Shown here: positions 1 to 9,564 of the stretch, piece after piece | Layout: each line of letters opens with the position of its first letter | How positions within the stretch are numbered: position 1 is the stretch's first letter | Origin: Pseudomonas piscis | GTDB lineage: Bacteria; Pseudomonadota; Gammaproteobacteria; Pseudomonadales; Pseudomonadaceae | Reading direction: 5' to 3' | DNA length: 64,000 nt | Assembly (NCBI RefSeq): GCF_009380155.1 | Contig: NZ_WHUV01000001.1 | Coordinates: 868,001 to 932,000, forward strand | Made by a program: the position numbers and the translations under genes | Notes under the pieces: generated by a model | What the model was told of the DNA's origin: nothing | Database searches by the model: none | Seen by the model: the letters and a program-made list of their open reading frames with translations, nothing else

Positions 1-131
<131 letters not shown>

Positions 132-146
132 CATGTCGTGAATGAG

Positions 147-173
147 AAGCCGCCTTCACCAGGCGGCTTTTTA
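147..173 (+). terminator. Rho-independent terminator after lysS
   Basis: AAGCCGCC (147-154) pairs with GGCGGCTT (162-169) around a 7-nt loop, and a T-rich tract follows. It lies 15 nt past the lysS stop. Confidence 0.85.
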
Positions 174-236
174 TTGTCTGGGTGGAACTGACGTACCGCT
201 TCTGATTCCGTGTGACTGATAAGAGGAATACCTGTC

Positions 237-953
237 GTGAACCGCGCAATTGCTCAAGAGGGTGCAGCTGGCATCGCCACCGCGGTGGCTGAAAGCGTTC
301 AGTACCAGGGCCGCAAGGCCAGTCGCCAGGGCAGTGAACAGCGCCGACAGGAGATTCTCGATGCCGCCATGCGCATCGTCGTACGTGATGGCGTGCGGGC
401 CGTGCGCCATCGCGCGGTAGCCGCCGAGGCCGGTGTGCCGCTATCGGCCACCACCTACTATTTCAAGGATATCGATGACCTGCTCACCGATACCTTCGCC
501 CAATATGTCGAACGCAGCGCGGCGTTCATGGCCAAGCTGTGGACCAACAATGAAGGGCTGCTGCGGGAAATGGTCGCCTATGGCGACGGCAGCCCGGCGT
601 GTCGTTCGCAACTGGCTGACGATATCGCGCGGATGACCGCCGACTACGTGCAGCGCCAGCTCAGCACCCGGCGCGAGCACCTGATGGCCGAGCAGGCGTT
701 CCGCCAGGAGGCGCTGCTCAATCCGCGCCTGGCGCAGTTGGTGCGTTCGCACCAGCAGATCCTGCTGCAGGGCACTTGCCAGTTCTTCCAGGTCCTGGGA
801 TCGCGGGAGCCACAGCAAGATGCCAAGGTGTTGACGTCTATAATCGGCCGAATGGAGTATCAGGGCCTGCTCAACGATGCCGAGCCTCTGGCCGACGAGG
901 AAATGCTCGGCATCCTGACCCGCTACATGCACCTGGTGCTGGCCTCTGTATGA
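237..953 (+). CDS. TetR/AcrR family transcriptional regulator
   Basis: This is a 238-aa TetR-type regulator. The start is GTG, chosen because AAGAGGAATA (221-230) gives a Shine-Dalgarno at good spacing. The N-terminal DNA-binding domain covers about residues 35-82, with the helix-turn-helix around 57-77 (VRHRAVAAEAGVPLSATTYYF). The rest is the variable ligand/dimer domain, which I cannot assign to a ligand. About 25 residues precede the HTH domain, longer than usual. It stands alone between lysS and the DUF1704 gene, the same place as an uncharacterised regulator in P. aeruginosa (recalled synteny). Its likely target is itself or the gene downstream; no operator is obvious. Confidence 0.85.
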   Translation: MNRAIAQEGAAGIATAVAESVQYQGRKASRQGSEQRRQEILDAAMRIVVRDGVRAVRHRAVAAEAGVPLSATTYYFKDIDDLLTDTFAQYVERSAAFMAKLWTNNEGLLREMVAYGDGSPACRSQLADDIARMTADYVQRQLSTRREHLMAEQAFRQEALLNPRLAQLVRSHQQILLQGTCQFFQVLGSREPQQDAKVLTSIIGRMEYQGLLNDAEPLADEEMLGILTRYMHLVLASV

Positions 954-1087
954 GGTAGCGGCCCGGCCGGGAACGGATCAACCGGGCACCAGGTCAATTC
1001 AGGAGCGACGAGCTCTTCGTCGCAGCGGTACGCGTCCAGCGGGCCGCCCAGTAACAGGTTCGAGCGATTCAACAGAGGGAATTTCCG

Positions 1088-2365
1088 GTGGACGATTACC
1101 AGCAGACGATACGCACCTTGTCCGATCGCATAGTGCTGGCGCAGACACCGATCCGCGTGCTGGATGCGGTGAAGTGGGACGAGAGCATCCGTAAGGGTTT
1201 TCTCAAGGCCAAGGGCAAGGAAATGCCGGCGGTGGACCGCGCCTACTACGAAGGTCGCCCGCTGTCCTTCGACTCCGGCGCGGTGAAGCTGGAATTCCAG
1301 AACATCGAGCGCGACATCACTCGCCAGCTGGGCCAGTTCAACCCGGTGGGGCAGATCATGCGCCGCATGTGCAAGGAATACCGCATGGTGGTGCGCATGC
1401 TCGAGGCTCGCGGCACCGGCGACTTCGGCCTGATTTCCCAGGAACTGTACGGCGCCGCTTCGGATGCCTTCCATGCCGGCGACCCGACCCTGGCGGACCT
1501 CGGCCTGATGATGTCCGACTACCTGAACAACATCGACGGTCGTGGCGACCTCAAGGACGAGCCCAAGACCCTGAGCGCCAAGGATGCGGTGAGCCTGCTG
1601 CAGGGCCGGCTGAACAAGGTCTTCGGCGAGGCCGAGGAGACCATCCGGGTCTTCGAGTCCGACGGTATCGTCGCCGATGCGGCGGCGGGTGCCGACTACA
1701 TCAAGATCCGCAGCGATGCGATGTTCAACGACCGTGATGTAAGGGCCCTGGAAGTCCACGAAGGGCTGGTGCATGTAGGCACCACCCTGAACGGCTTGAA
1801 CCAGCCGATCTGCACCTTCCTGGCCAAGGGCCCACCCTCGTCGACGGTGACCCAGGAAGGCCTGGCGATCCTCATGGAGATCATCACCTTCGCCTCCTAC
1901 CCCAGCCGCCTGCGCAAGCTGACCAACCGGACCCGGGCCATCCACATGGTGGAGGAGGGGGCGGATTTCTTGCAGGTGTTCGAGTTCTTCCGCGAACAGG
2001 GTTTCGAGATGGCCGAGAGCTATGGCAACGCCAGCCGGGTGTTCCGTGGTTCGGTGCCCACGGGGCTGCCTTTTACCAAGGACTTGTCCTACCTCAAGGG
2101 CTTCATCATGGTTTACAACTACATTCAGCTCGCCGTGCGCAAGGGCAAGCTGGAGCAGGTGCCGCTGCTGTTCTGCGGCAAGACCACCCTGGAAGACATG
2201 CGTACCCTGCGCCAACTGGTGGACGAAGGGATGGTGGTGGCGCCCAAGTACCTGCCCGACCAGTTCCGCGACATGAACGCCCTGTCGGCATGGATGTGCT
2301 TCTCCAACTTCCTCAACCACCTGAGCCTGGACCGGATCGAGGCCGACTACTCCAACATCCTTTGA
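1088..2365 (+). CDS. DUF1704 / QEGLA-motif protein, putative zinc metallopeptidase (tyrosine-carboxypeptidase fold)
   Basis: A 425-aa protein with GTG start. It carries HEGLVH (residues 224-229), an HExxxH metal-binding motif, and TQEGLA (255-260), whose glutamate E257 is the expected third ligand. Together these define the DUF1704 family, labelled 'flavohemoglobin expression-modulating QEGLA motif protein' in databases. Eukaryotic relatives (MATCAP/TMCP type) are metallo-carboxypeptidases that remove the C-terminal tyrosine of tubulin; the bacterial substrate is unknown. There is no signal peptide, so it is probably cytoplasmic. All three putative ligands are intact, which argues for an active enzyme. 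It is 134 nt downstream of the TetR gene. Confidence 0.82.
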   Translation: MDDYQQTIRTLSDRIVLAQTPIRVLDAVKWDESIRKGFLKAKGKEMPAVDRAYYEGRPLSFDSGAVKLEFQNIERDITRQLGQFNPVGQIMRRMCKEYRMVVRMLEARGTGDFGLISQELYGAASDAFHAGDPTLADLGLMMSDYLNNIDGRGDLKDEPKTLSAKDAVSLLQGRLNKVFGEAEETIRVFESDGIVADAAAGADYIKIRSDAMFNDRDVRALEVHEGLVHVGTTLNGLNQPICTFLAKGPPSSTVTQEGLAILMEIITFASYPSRLRKLTNRTRAIHMVEEGADFLQVFEFFREQGFEMAESYGNASRVFRGSVPTGLPFTKDLSYLKGFIMVYNYIQLAVRKGKLEQVPLLFCGKTTLEDMRTLRQLVDEGMVVAPKYLPDQFRDMNALSAWMCFSNFLNHLSLDRIEADYSNIL

Positions 2366-2488
2366 CTGCAGCCGGGGGGCGCACATGGACGTATCCAAAG
2401 ATATCCGCAGCCGCCACGGGCTGCTTCAGCAGGCGCGGCCATCGACTGCGGACCGCGCCCCGGCGCCATGCCGTGCGGGGTATCGCGG

Positions 2489-3415
2489 GTGAGCAGGCTA
2501 CTCAAGTGTTGCGCGGTTCTTGCCCTGTTGCTGGGCCTGCACGGTTGCAGTTCGCTGCTGTTCTATCCCGAGCCGGGCCTGCCCTTCACCCCGGAGCGGG
2601 CCAAGCTCGAATACCGTGACGTCACCCTGACCACCGCCGATGGTCTCAAGCTCCATGCCTGGTGGCTGCCGCCCAAGGCCGGGGTGCCGGTCAAGGGGAC
2701 GGTGCTGCACCTGCATGGCAATGGCGGCAACCTGGCCTGGCACCTGGGCGGCAGCTGGTGGCTACCGGAGCAGGGCTACCAGGTGTTGTTGCTGGACTAT
2801 CGCGGCTACGGCTTGTCCGAGGGCGAACCGTCCCTGCCGGCGATCTACCAGGATCTGGACAGCGCCTTCGCCTGGCTGGACCAGGCCCCCGAGGTCCAGG
2901 GCAAGCCACTGGTGGTCCTCGGCCAGAGCCTGGGCGGTGCCCTGGCCATCCACTACCTGGTGGAGCATCCCGAACGCCAGGCCCGGCTCAAGGCCATCGT
3001 TTTCGATGGCGTGCCGGCCAGTTATCGCGATGTCGGGCGCTACGCCCTGAGCACTTCCTGGCTGACCTGGCCCTTGCAGGTGCCGCTGTCCTGGCTGGTG
3101 CCGGATGGCGACAGCGCGATCCATTCCATGGCGCGCCTGACCGGGGTGCCGAAGCTGATCTACCACAGCCTCGACGACCAGCTCGTCCCCTTGTCCAATG
3201 GCATCCGCCTGTATCAAGCTGCGCCGCCGCCGCGGGTCCTGCAACTGACCCGCGGCGACCATGTGCAGACCTTCGCCGATCCGACCTGGCGCAGCGTGAT
3301 GCTGCGCTACCTCGACGACCCACAGCATTTCGACGGGTTGCGCCGCCTGGGGGAAATCCCCAACTACCCGACGACCCCCAATTCAGCAGTTGAACCTCCA
3401 GAGAGTCCGCAATGA
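2489..3415 (+). CDS. Alpha/beta hydrolase lipoprotein
   Basis: A 308-aa serine hydrolase. The N-terminus is a lipoprotein signal peptide with lipobox LHGC (Cys20). The oxyanion region is HLHGNGGN (about 75-81), followed by DYRGYG, nucleophile elbow GQSLGG (Ser147), and probable acid Asp229/230 (SLDDQLVP) and His258 (GDHVQTF). This resembles the Bem46/YfhR-type esterase group; the substrate is unknown. GTG at 2489 is preferred because GCGGGG lies 8 nt upstream and the signal peptide then has normal length. An in-frame ATG at 2468 would add seven residues and has no Shine-Dalgarno. The stop overlaps the next start (ATGA). Confidence 0.85.
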   Translation: MSRLLKCCAVLALLLGLHGCSSLLFYPEPGLPFTPERAKLEYRDVTLTTADGLKLHAWWLPPKAGVPVKGTVLHLHGNGGNLAWHLGGSWWLPEQGYQVLLLDYRGYGLSEGEPSLPAIYQDLDSAFAWLDQAPEVQGKPLVVLGQSLGGALAIHYLVEHPERQARLKAIVFDGVPASYRDVGRYALSTSWLTWPLQVPLSWLVPDGDSAIHSMARLTGVPKLIYHSLDDQLVPLSNGIRLYQAAPPPRVLQLTRGDHVQTFADPTWRSVMLRYLDDPQHFDGLRRLGEIPNYPTTPNSAVEPPESPQ

Positions 3416-3738
3416 GTGAAGAACGTAACGTCCTGCCAATGATCATCACCGGTATCTGCAGCATCATCGGTACCGTGGCCTGCCTGTGGTACTACGGCTA
3501 CCTGCATTTCGCCAAGCCGGAGGATGCGTTGCTGCTCAACGACTTCACCATGCTCAAGACCATTCCCGGGGAGGACTACAAGATCTCCCTCAAGCCGGCA
3601 GCCCAGGTGGCCCAGTGCGTCGATGGCGTGCTGGTGCTGTTCGATACCGAGCAGAAGGGCCTGACCGGGGTGCTGGTCGATAACAAGAAGCAGGCGGTGC
3701 GCTGCATGGGCCAGGAAACCCCGCAACTGGTGCAGTAG
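3412..3738 (+). CDS. Small single-pass membrane protein, function unknown
   Basis: A 108-aa protein that I do not recognise as a named family. One hydrophobic segment spans about residues 8-29 (LPMIITGICSIIGTVACLWY), leaving a C-terminal domain of roughly 80 residues probably in the periplasm. That domain has two cysteines (QCVDG, RCMGQ) that could form a disulfide. The ATG overlaps the stop of the lipoprotein hydrolase by 4 nt, so the two are translationally coupled and probably work on the same envelope task. A strong terminator follows at 3775-3808. Confidence 0.75.
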   Translation: MSEERNVLPMIITGICSIIGTVACLWYYGYLHFAKPEDALLLNDFTMLKTIPGEDYKISLKPAAQVAQCVDGVLVLFDTEQKGLTGVLVDNKKQAVRCMGQETPQLVQ

Positions 3739-3774
3739 GTTCCCCAGGCTTCGGGGCTGTTTCAGCCAGGCATG

Positions 3775-3812
3775 AAAAAACGCCGCGGACCTGGGTCCGC
3801 GGCGTTTTGTTT
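3775..3812. terminator. Bidirectional terminator between convergent genes
   Basis: A perfect 10-bp stem, CGCCGCGGAC (3781-3790) with GTCCGCGGCG (3795-3804), has a CTGG loop. It is flanked by six A on the left and TTTTGTTTT on the right, so it can work on both strands: for the 108-aa gene on plus and the OmpA-like lipoprotein gene on minus. Confidence 0.9.
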
Positions 3813-3841
3813 TCCCGGCCGGTCAAGGCCGGGGACCGGCA

Positions 3842-4624
3842 TCAGCGGATCGTGGAGCGAGGAGCCACTGGCTGGTTGTCGTTGGAAATGGTCACTTCCA
3901 CGCGACGGTTCATGGCTCGGCCGGAAACGCTGCCGTTATCGGCTACCGGGTATTCCTTGCCATAACCCTGGGAGACGATGCGCGCCGGGTCGATACCCAT
4001 GCGGATCAGCGCCATCTGTACCGAGCCGGCACGGCGCTCGGACAGCGACTGGTTGTAGGCATCGCGGCCGGTGCTGTCGGTATAGCCCTCGACGATCACC
4101 TTGCGGTCCGGGTTCTGCTGGAGGAACTGCGCCAGCTTGTTGATGTTGGCCAGGCCGGCGGGCTTGAGGTCGGACTTGTTGAGGGCAAACAACACATCGC
4201 CGAAGGTCACCAGGGTACCGCGATCGGTCTGCTTGGCGTTGAGGCTGGCCTGCAGTTGCTTGATCTGTGCATCGCGGGCATCGAGGATGGCGCGGGCACG
4301 CTGGTCGCCGGCGTCCTTGAGCTTGATCTCGGCGGTACGCAGGGCGATGGTTTCCTTGGCTACTTCAACCCGCTGGTTGGTCAGGTAGGCCAACTGGTCG
4401 ACTTTCTTCTCGTTCTCCTTGTCCAGGTAGGCCTGGTCGGCCTTGTTCATCCAGTCGGAGGCGTCCTTGGTTTCCAGGGCGGCGAGCTTGCTGGCCTGCG
4501 GGTTGGCTTGCAGGGCCGAGAAGTTGGTCCGGGCGTTTTCCAGGTTGGCGTTAGGCGGGGTGGAGCAGGCCGCCAGGGCTACGCTCATGGCCAACAGGGC
4601 AGGGATCATCAGTTGTTTGCGCAT
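3842..4624 (-). CDS. lptF: OmpA-family lipoprotein, LptF type (DUF4398-OmpA)
   Basis: A 260-aa outer-membrane lipoprotein. It has a signal peptide with lipobox LAAC (Cys20), a DUF4398-like helical region at about 25-125, and a C-terminal OmpA/MotB peptidoglycan-binding domain at about 140-250. The pair that holds diaminopimelate in OmpA is present (Asp183 in GYTDSTG, Arg198 in SERRAGSV). It should anchor the outer membrane to peptidoglycan. Length, domain order and neighbour match P. aeruginosa LptF, a protein linked to AlgU/mucoid envelope stress. It is 49 nt downstream of the DUF4398 lipoprotein gene, so probably in one operon with it. Confidence 0.85.
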   Translation of the reverse strand: MRKQLMIPALLAMSVALAACSTPPNANLENARTNFSALQANPQASKLAALETKDASDWMNKADQAYLDKENEKKVDQLAYLTNQRVEVAKETIALRTAEIKLKDAGDQRARAILDARDAQIKQLQASLNAKQTDRGTLVTFGDVLFALNKSDLKPAGLANINKLAQFLQQNPDRKVIVEGYTDSTGRDAYNQSLSERRAGSVQMALIRMGIDPARIVSQGYGKEYPVADNGSVSGRAMNRRVEVTISNDNQPVAPRSTIR

Positions 4625-4673
4625 AGTGTTCGTCCTTTCAATCGATTACGAGTACGTGGGAATCGGCGGCGGC

Positions 4674-5087
4674 TTACTGCACGCTGCGCATACCTTCCTG
4701 ACGCAGTTCCTGAACGCCTTTCTGGGAGTCCTTCAGCGCCTGCTCGGCCTTGGCGGCCTGGGCCTTGCGCTCGGCTACCCGGGCATCCCACTCGGCCTGT
4801 TCAGCCAGGCGCCGAGCCTCGTCGTAGTTCTTGTCATGCATGGCGATTTCAGCTTGCTTGAGCTTGTCCTGTGCAGCCTTCATTTCCACTGCGGCGAATT
4901 CGGTGCCGCCCGCGGTCACTGCGCTATTGACCGCAGATTGGGTGACCGCGTACTGCTCGGAAGGCGGATTCCCGGCACAACCGGCCAGTACCATGCTGCT
5001 ACCGAGGGCCAGCGCGGCCAGTTTCAGTCCGCGCAGAGAGGTGAACGAGGATTTGGCAGTGCTGATCTTCATGGTCTTCAACTCCAT
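4674..5087 (-). CDS. DUF4398 lipoprotein, partner of the OmpA-like lipoprotein
   Basis: A 137-aa protein with a lipoprotein signal peptide (lipobox LAGC, Cys37) and a DUF4398 domain rich in Ala, Glu, Lys and Gln, likely a helical coiled-coil (about 55-130). Start ATG at 5087 has AGGAG upstream; a second ATG 5 codons later (MKIST) also has GGAG at good spacing, so the exact start is uncertain. The next gene in the operon carries the same DUF4398 module fused to an OmpA domain. This suggests that the two helical regions pack together, with this protein lacking its own peptidoglycan anchor. A candidate AlgU-type promoter lies upstream. Confidence 0.82.
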   Translation of the reverse strand: MELKTMKISTAKSSFTSLRGLKLAALALGSSMVLAGCAGNPPSEQYAVTQSAVNSAVTAGGTEFAAVEMKAAQDKLKQAEIAMHDKNYDEARRLAEQAEWDARVAERKAQAAKAEQALKDSQKGVQELRQEGMRSVQ

Positions 5088-5201
5088 TGGGTAACTCCTG
5101 GGAAACATCAAAATCCACCCCGGTCCTGGCGCCGTGACGCTGAGTGACTACAAGCGCTGATGGCAAAATTTGAAACGGCCGTTCCAGTGATGGCTAATGG
5201 G

Positions 5202-5229
5202 TGTGACCTGAGGCGTTTTTGAATAGTTC
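5202..5229 (-). promoter_or_regulatory. Candidate AlgU (sigma-22/sigma-E type) promoter for the DUF4398-lptF operon
   Basis: Read on the minus strand, GAACTA (5224-5229) and TCACA (5202-5206) are 17 nt apart. This resembles the GAACTT-N16/17-TCtgA pattern of AlgU promoters. It lies about 115 nt before the first start codon of the operon. LptF-type genes are reported to be AlgU-dependent, which makes the match more credible, but the -10 half is imperfect. Confidence 0.4.
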
Positions 5230-5359
5230 AGCGAAAGCTGGCGATTGGCCAAAAAAAATTCGGCACCCCGAAAACCCCCGGAAACCGGGAACTTTTACCG
5301 CTTGCAGAGGTAATCCCGGCCGCTTGCGCAGCCGGGAAAGGGGAGGGAGGAAGGGCGAT

Positions 5360-5704
5360 TCAGTGCTTGGGTTTGTCCACCTGGCTCGACATCAGGTGCA
5401 GATGCTGGCGCGACAGCGCCAGGAAGCGCGGAGTAGGGCCGACGTCCTCATACAGTGGATCGCCTTCCTCGTCGGTGGCCACCACATGTTGGCCCTGGAC
5501 ATAGGGGAAGCTCGCCTCGAGCTCTTCCAGGGCGGCGCCGATCAGTTCGCCCAAAAGCTCCTCGGTCTGGCGCTTGGGGTACATCTCGGACAGGGCGGCC
5601 AGGCGCGCGGCGGCCTCCATGTCCAGGTGGATCCGGTAGCTGGTCCGGGTCAGGCGGCCCTTGGCGTTCTCTTCCCAGTGTTGCGCGAGTTCACGGATTT
5701 TCAT
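5360..5704 (-). CDS. Conserved Pseudomonas protein of unknown function
   Basis: A 114-aa acidic, soluble-looking protein with no signal peptide or membrane segment. The sequence begins MKIRELAQHWEENAKG and has a conserved-looking core, RLAALSEMYPKRQTEELLGELI, then VVATDEEGDPLYEDVG. I recall it as conserved next to ppc in Pseudomonas, sometimes labelled a pilus-related protein without evidence; I assign no function. It diverges from ppc across a 203-nt intergenic region. Confidence 0.7.
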   Translation of the reverse strand: MKIRELAQHWEENAKGRLTRTSYRIHLDMEAAARLAALSEMYPKRQTEELLGELIGAALEELEASFPYVQGQHVVATDEEGDPLYEDVGPTPRFLALSRQHLHLMSSQVDKPKH

Positions 5705-5907
5705 GCTGGCCTCGATGACACCTGCTCGTGGCAGGGCAGTGGGTTGACCGGACGATGCCGGTGAGCGGCCGTTGTGCGGCCTATCCTTGAGACTAGCTTC
5801 ATCGCCGAAGGTCGGTGCCCGGTTCGTCCCATGCTTGCTAAGGAGCGCATGCAGGCGGCACTCTTGAGCCTTCCGTGCTGCCTCATAGCCTGCTGGAGAA
5901 CACCTCG

Positions 5908-8538
5908 ATGACCGATATTGATGCGCGCCTGCGCGAAGACGTCCACCTCCTGGGGGAGTTGCTGGGCAACACCATCCGCGATCAGTACGGGGAGGGGTTT
6001 CTCGACAAGATCGAGCAGATTCGCAAGGCGGCCAAGGCCGATCGCCGCAGTTCCACTGGAGCCGAGCTGAGCGCCAGCCTCGATCCGCTGGCCGAGGATG
6101 AACTGCTGCCGGTGGCCCGGGCCTTCAACCAGTTCCTCAACCTGGCCAACATCGCCGAGCAGTATCAGTTGATCCACCGACGCGACGAGGCACAGCCGGC
6201 GCCGTTCGAGGCCCGGGTCCTGCCGCAGTTGCTGGAGCGCCTGCGGGCCGAGGGGCATTCGGCCGATGCCCTGGCCCGACAGCTGGGGCGCCTGGAAATC
6301 GAACTGGTACTGACCGCGCATCCTACGGAAGTGGCGCGCCGCACCTTGATCCAGAAATACGATGCCATCGCCGGGCAACTGGCCGCCCAGGACCACCGCG
6401 ACCTGACCAGCGCCGAGCGCGCGCAGATCCAGGAGCGCTTGCAGCGCCTGATCGCCGAGGCCTGGCACACCGAGGAAATCCGCCGTACTCGCCCGACCCC
6501 GGTGGACGAGGCCAAGTGGGGGTTCGCGGTGATCGAGCATTCGCTGTGGCAGGCCATTCCCAACTACCTGCGCAAGGCCGACAAGGCTTTGTTCGACGCC
6601 ACCGGGCTGCGCCTGCCGCTGGAGTCGGCGCCGATCCGCTTCGCCTCATGGATGGGCGGTGACCGCGATGGCAACCCCAATGTCACGGCTGCAGTGACCC
6701 GTGAAGTGCTGTTGCTGGCGCGCTGGATGGCCGCCGACCTGTACCTGCGGGACGTCGATCACCTGGCCGCCGAGCTGTCCATGCAGCAGGCCAGCGCCGC
6801 TTTGCTGGCCAAGGCCGGAGATAGCGCTGAGCCTTACCGGGCCTTGCTCAAGCAACTGCGCGAGCGTTTGCGGGCGACTCGCAACTGGGCCCATGCGGCA
6901 CTCGGGGCGGCGGTGCCGGCCGGTCCCGAGGTGTTGCAGCACAACCGCGAGCTGCTGGAGCCGCTGCAACTGTGCTATCAGTCGCTGCACGAGTGCGGCA
7001 TGGGCGTGATCGCCGATGGGCCGCTGCTCGATTGCCTGCGCCGGGCGGTGACCTTCGGCCTGTTCCTGGTACGGCTGGACGTGCGCCAGGATTCTGCCCG
7101 GCACACCGCGGCCATGACCGAGATCACCGATTACCTGGGTCTGGGCCGCTATGAGGATTGGAGCGAGGAAGACCGCATCACCTTCCTGATGCGCGAGCTG
7201 GGCAGCCGGCGTCCGCTGTTGCCAGGCTACTTCAAGCCCTCGGCGGACACCGCCGAGGTGCTGGCTACTTGTCGCGAGATCGCCGTGGCCCCGGCGGCGT
7301 CGCTTGGGTCCTATGTGATCTCCATGGCTGGCGCCGCCTCCGACGTGCTGGCGGTACAGCTTTTGCTCAAGGAGTCCGGGGTATTGCGGCCGATGCGCGT
7401 GGTGCCGCTGTTCGAAACCCTGGCGGACCTGGACAACGCCGGCCCGGCGATGGAGAAGCTGCTGCACCTGCCGGGCTATCGCGCACGCTTGCAGGGCCCG
7501 CAGGAAGTGATGATCGGTTACTCCGACTCGGCCAAGGACGCCGGCACCACGGCTGCGGCCTGGGCCCAGTACCGGGCCCAGGAGCGGCTGGTGGATATCT
7601 GCCGTGAGCAGCAGGTGGAACTGCTGTTGTTCCATGGCCGTGGCGGTACCGTGGGGCGTGGCGGCGGTCCGGCCCACGCGGCGATCCTGTCGCAGCCGCC
7701 GGGGTCGGTGGCGGGGCGTTTCCGTACTACCGAGCAGGGCGAGATGATTCGCTTCAAGTTCGGCCTGCCGGATATCGCCGAGCAGAACCTCAACCTCTAC
7801 CTGGCGGCGGTCCTGGAGGCCACTCTGCTGCCGCCACCACCGCCCGAACCGGCCTGGCGCCACCTGATGGACGAGTTGGCCAGCGACGGGGTCCAGGCTT
7901 ATCGGGCGGTGGTGCGGGACAACCCGCAGTTCGTCGAGTATTTCCGCCAGTCCACCCCGGAGCAGGAACTGGGGCGCCTGCCCCTGGGTAGCCGGCCGGC
8001 CAAGCGCCGGGCCGGGGGCATCGAAAGCCTGCGGGCGATCCCGTGGATTTTCGGCTGGACCCAGACCCGCCTGATGCTGCCGGCCTGGCTGGGCTGGGAG
8101 GCGGCGCTGAGCAAGGCGCTGGCCCGGGGCGAGGGCGAGCTGCTGGGGCAGATGCGTGAGCAATGGCCGTTCTTCCGCACCCGTATCGACATGCTGGAGA
8201 TGGTCCTGGCCAAGGCCGATGCCGAGATCGCCCGGTCTTATGACGAGCGCCTGGTGGAGCCGGAGCTGCTGCCATTGGGTGCGCACTTACGCGACCTATT
8301 GTCGCAGGCCTGCGCGGTGGTCCTGGGACTGACCGGGCAGTCGCAACTGCTGGCCCACAGTCCCGAGACCCTGGAGTTCATTCGCTTGCGCAACACCTAT
8401 CTCGACCCGCTGCACTTGTTGCAGGCCGAACTGCTGGCTCGTTCGCGCAAGCAGGAGGCGCCCCAAGGAAGCCCCGTGGAACAGGCGTTGCTGGTCTCCG
8501 TGGCGGGTATCGCCGCTGGCCTGCGCAATACGGGTTGA
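5908..8538 (+). CDS. ppc: Phosphoenolpyruvate carboxylase
   Basis: An 876-aa enzyme that carboxylates PEP to oxaloacetate, refilling the TCA cycle. The catalytic histidine lies in LTAHPTE (His138, same number as in E. coli), and the glycine-rich active-site loop [16 protein letters not shown] is intact. The protein ends with ...RNTG, matching the family C-terminus in which the last residues lie in the allosteric site. Length is normal. Start ATG 5908 has GGAG 9 nt upstream; an in-frame upstream start at 5875 would add an unconserved leader. It appears monocistronic. Confidence 0.98.
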   Translation: MTDIDARLREDVHLLGELLGNTIRDQYGEGFLDKIEQIRKAAKADRRSSTGAELSASLDPLAEDELLPVARAFNQFLNLANIAEQYQLIHRRDEAQPAPFEARVLPQLLERLRAEGHSADALARQLGRLEIELVLTAHPTEVARRTLIQKYDAIAGQLAAQDHRDLTSAERAQIQERLQRLIAEAWHTEEIRRTRPTPVDEAKWGFAVIEHSLWQAIPNYLRKADKALFDATGLRLPLESAPIRFASWMGGDRDGNPNVTAAVTREVLLLARWMAADLYLRDVDHLAAELSMQQASAALLAKAGDSAEPYRALLKQLRERLRATRNWAHAALGAAVPAGPEVLQHNRELLEPLQLCYQSLHECGMGVIADGPLLDCLRRAVTFGLFLVRLDVRQDSARHTAAMTEITDYLGLGRYEDWSEEDRITFLMRELGSRRPLLPGYFKPSADTAEVLATCREIAVAPAASLGSYVISMAGAASDVLAVQLLLKESGVLRPMRVVPLFETLADLDNAGPAMEKLLHLPGYRARLQGPQEVMIGYSDSAKDAGTTAAAWAQYRAQERLVDICREQQVELLLFHGRGGTVGRGGGPAHAAILSQPPGSVAGRFRTTEQGEMIRFKFGLPDIAEQNLNLYLAAVLEATLLPPPPPEPAWRHLMDELASDGVQAYRAVVRDNPQFVEYFRQSTPEQELGRLPLGSRPAKRRAGGIESLRAIPWIFGWTQTRLMLPAWLGWEAALSKALARGEGELLGQMREQWPFFRTRIDMLEMVLAKADAEIARSYDERLVEPELLPLGAHLRDLLSQACAVVLGLTGQSQLLAHSPETLEFIRLRNTYLDPLHLLQAELLARSRKQEAPQGSPVEQALLVSVAGIAAGLRNTG

Positions 8539-8697
8539 GGTCGGCGGGTAGCGTCGGACGGAATTGGCGCAGCCCTGATTGAGACAAATCCTGAGTGTCG
8601 CTCAGATCTATCTGGCGACACTTTGTTACGGGGTTGCGACTTGTCATACCTCGCCAACAGGGCACGAAAAGGCCGGGTTCCTCCGACTTTCGACTGC

Positions 8698-8726
8698 TTG
8701 TGTGCGCTGTGTCGGCTGTGTATCTT
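8698..8726 (+). promoter_or_regulatory. Candidate sigma-70 promoter for adk
   Basis: TTGTGT (8698-8703) and TATCTT (8721-8726) are separated by exactly 17 nt, about 100 nt before the adk start. The remainder of the 289-nt gap after ppc shows no other clear element. Confidence 0.5.
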
Positions 8727-8728
8727 GA

Positions 8729-9475
<747 letters not shown>

Positions 9476-9498
9476 ATAACCTGATCGTTTGATCGCAC

Positions 9499-9527
9499 AA
9501 CGGCCCGCTTGCGGGCCGTTGCTGTTT
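9499..9527 (+). terminator. Hairpin terminator after adk
   Basis: AACGGCCCGC (9499-9508) pairs perfectly with GCGGGCCGTT (9511-9520) across a 2-nt gap, then GCTGTTT. The T-tract is interrupted, so efficiency is uncertain. It abuts the likely -10 element of tsaB. Confidence 0.65.
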
Positions 9528-9532
9528 ATAAT
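9527..9532 (+). promoter_or_regulatory. Perfect -10 hexamer upstream of tsaB
   Basis: TATAAT at 9527-9532 is followed directly by GCGCCAC, a GC-rich discriminator. No good -35 hexamer sits at 16-18 nt, since that position is inside the adk hairpin. The tsaB start is 32 nt downstream. Confidence 0.45.
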
Positions 9533-9564
9533 GCGCCACTTTTTTCAATGCTATGGAACCCCCG

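Noticed and set aside
923..2398. A 491-codon antisense frame over the DUF1704 gene
   Set aside because: The plus-strand frame has conserved HExxxH and QEGLA motifs; the antisense product has no recognisable features.
5380..5900. Consensus-like hexamers (TTGACC at 5744, TTGTGC at 5772) as ppc promoter
   Set aside because: Neither has a convincing -10 at 16-18 nt; not listed as a feature.
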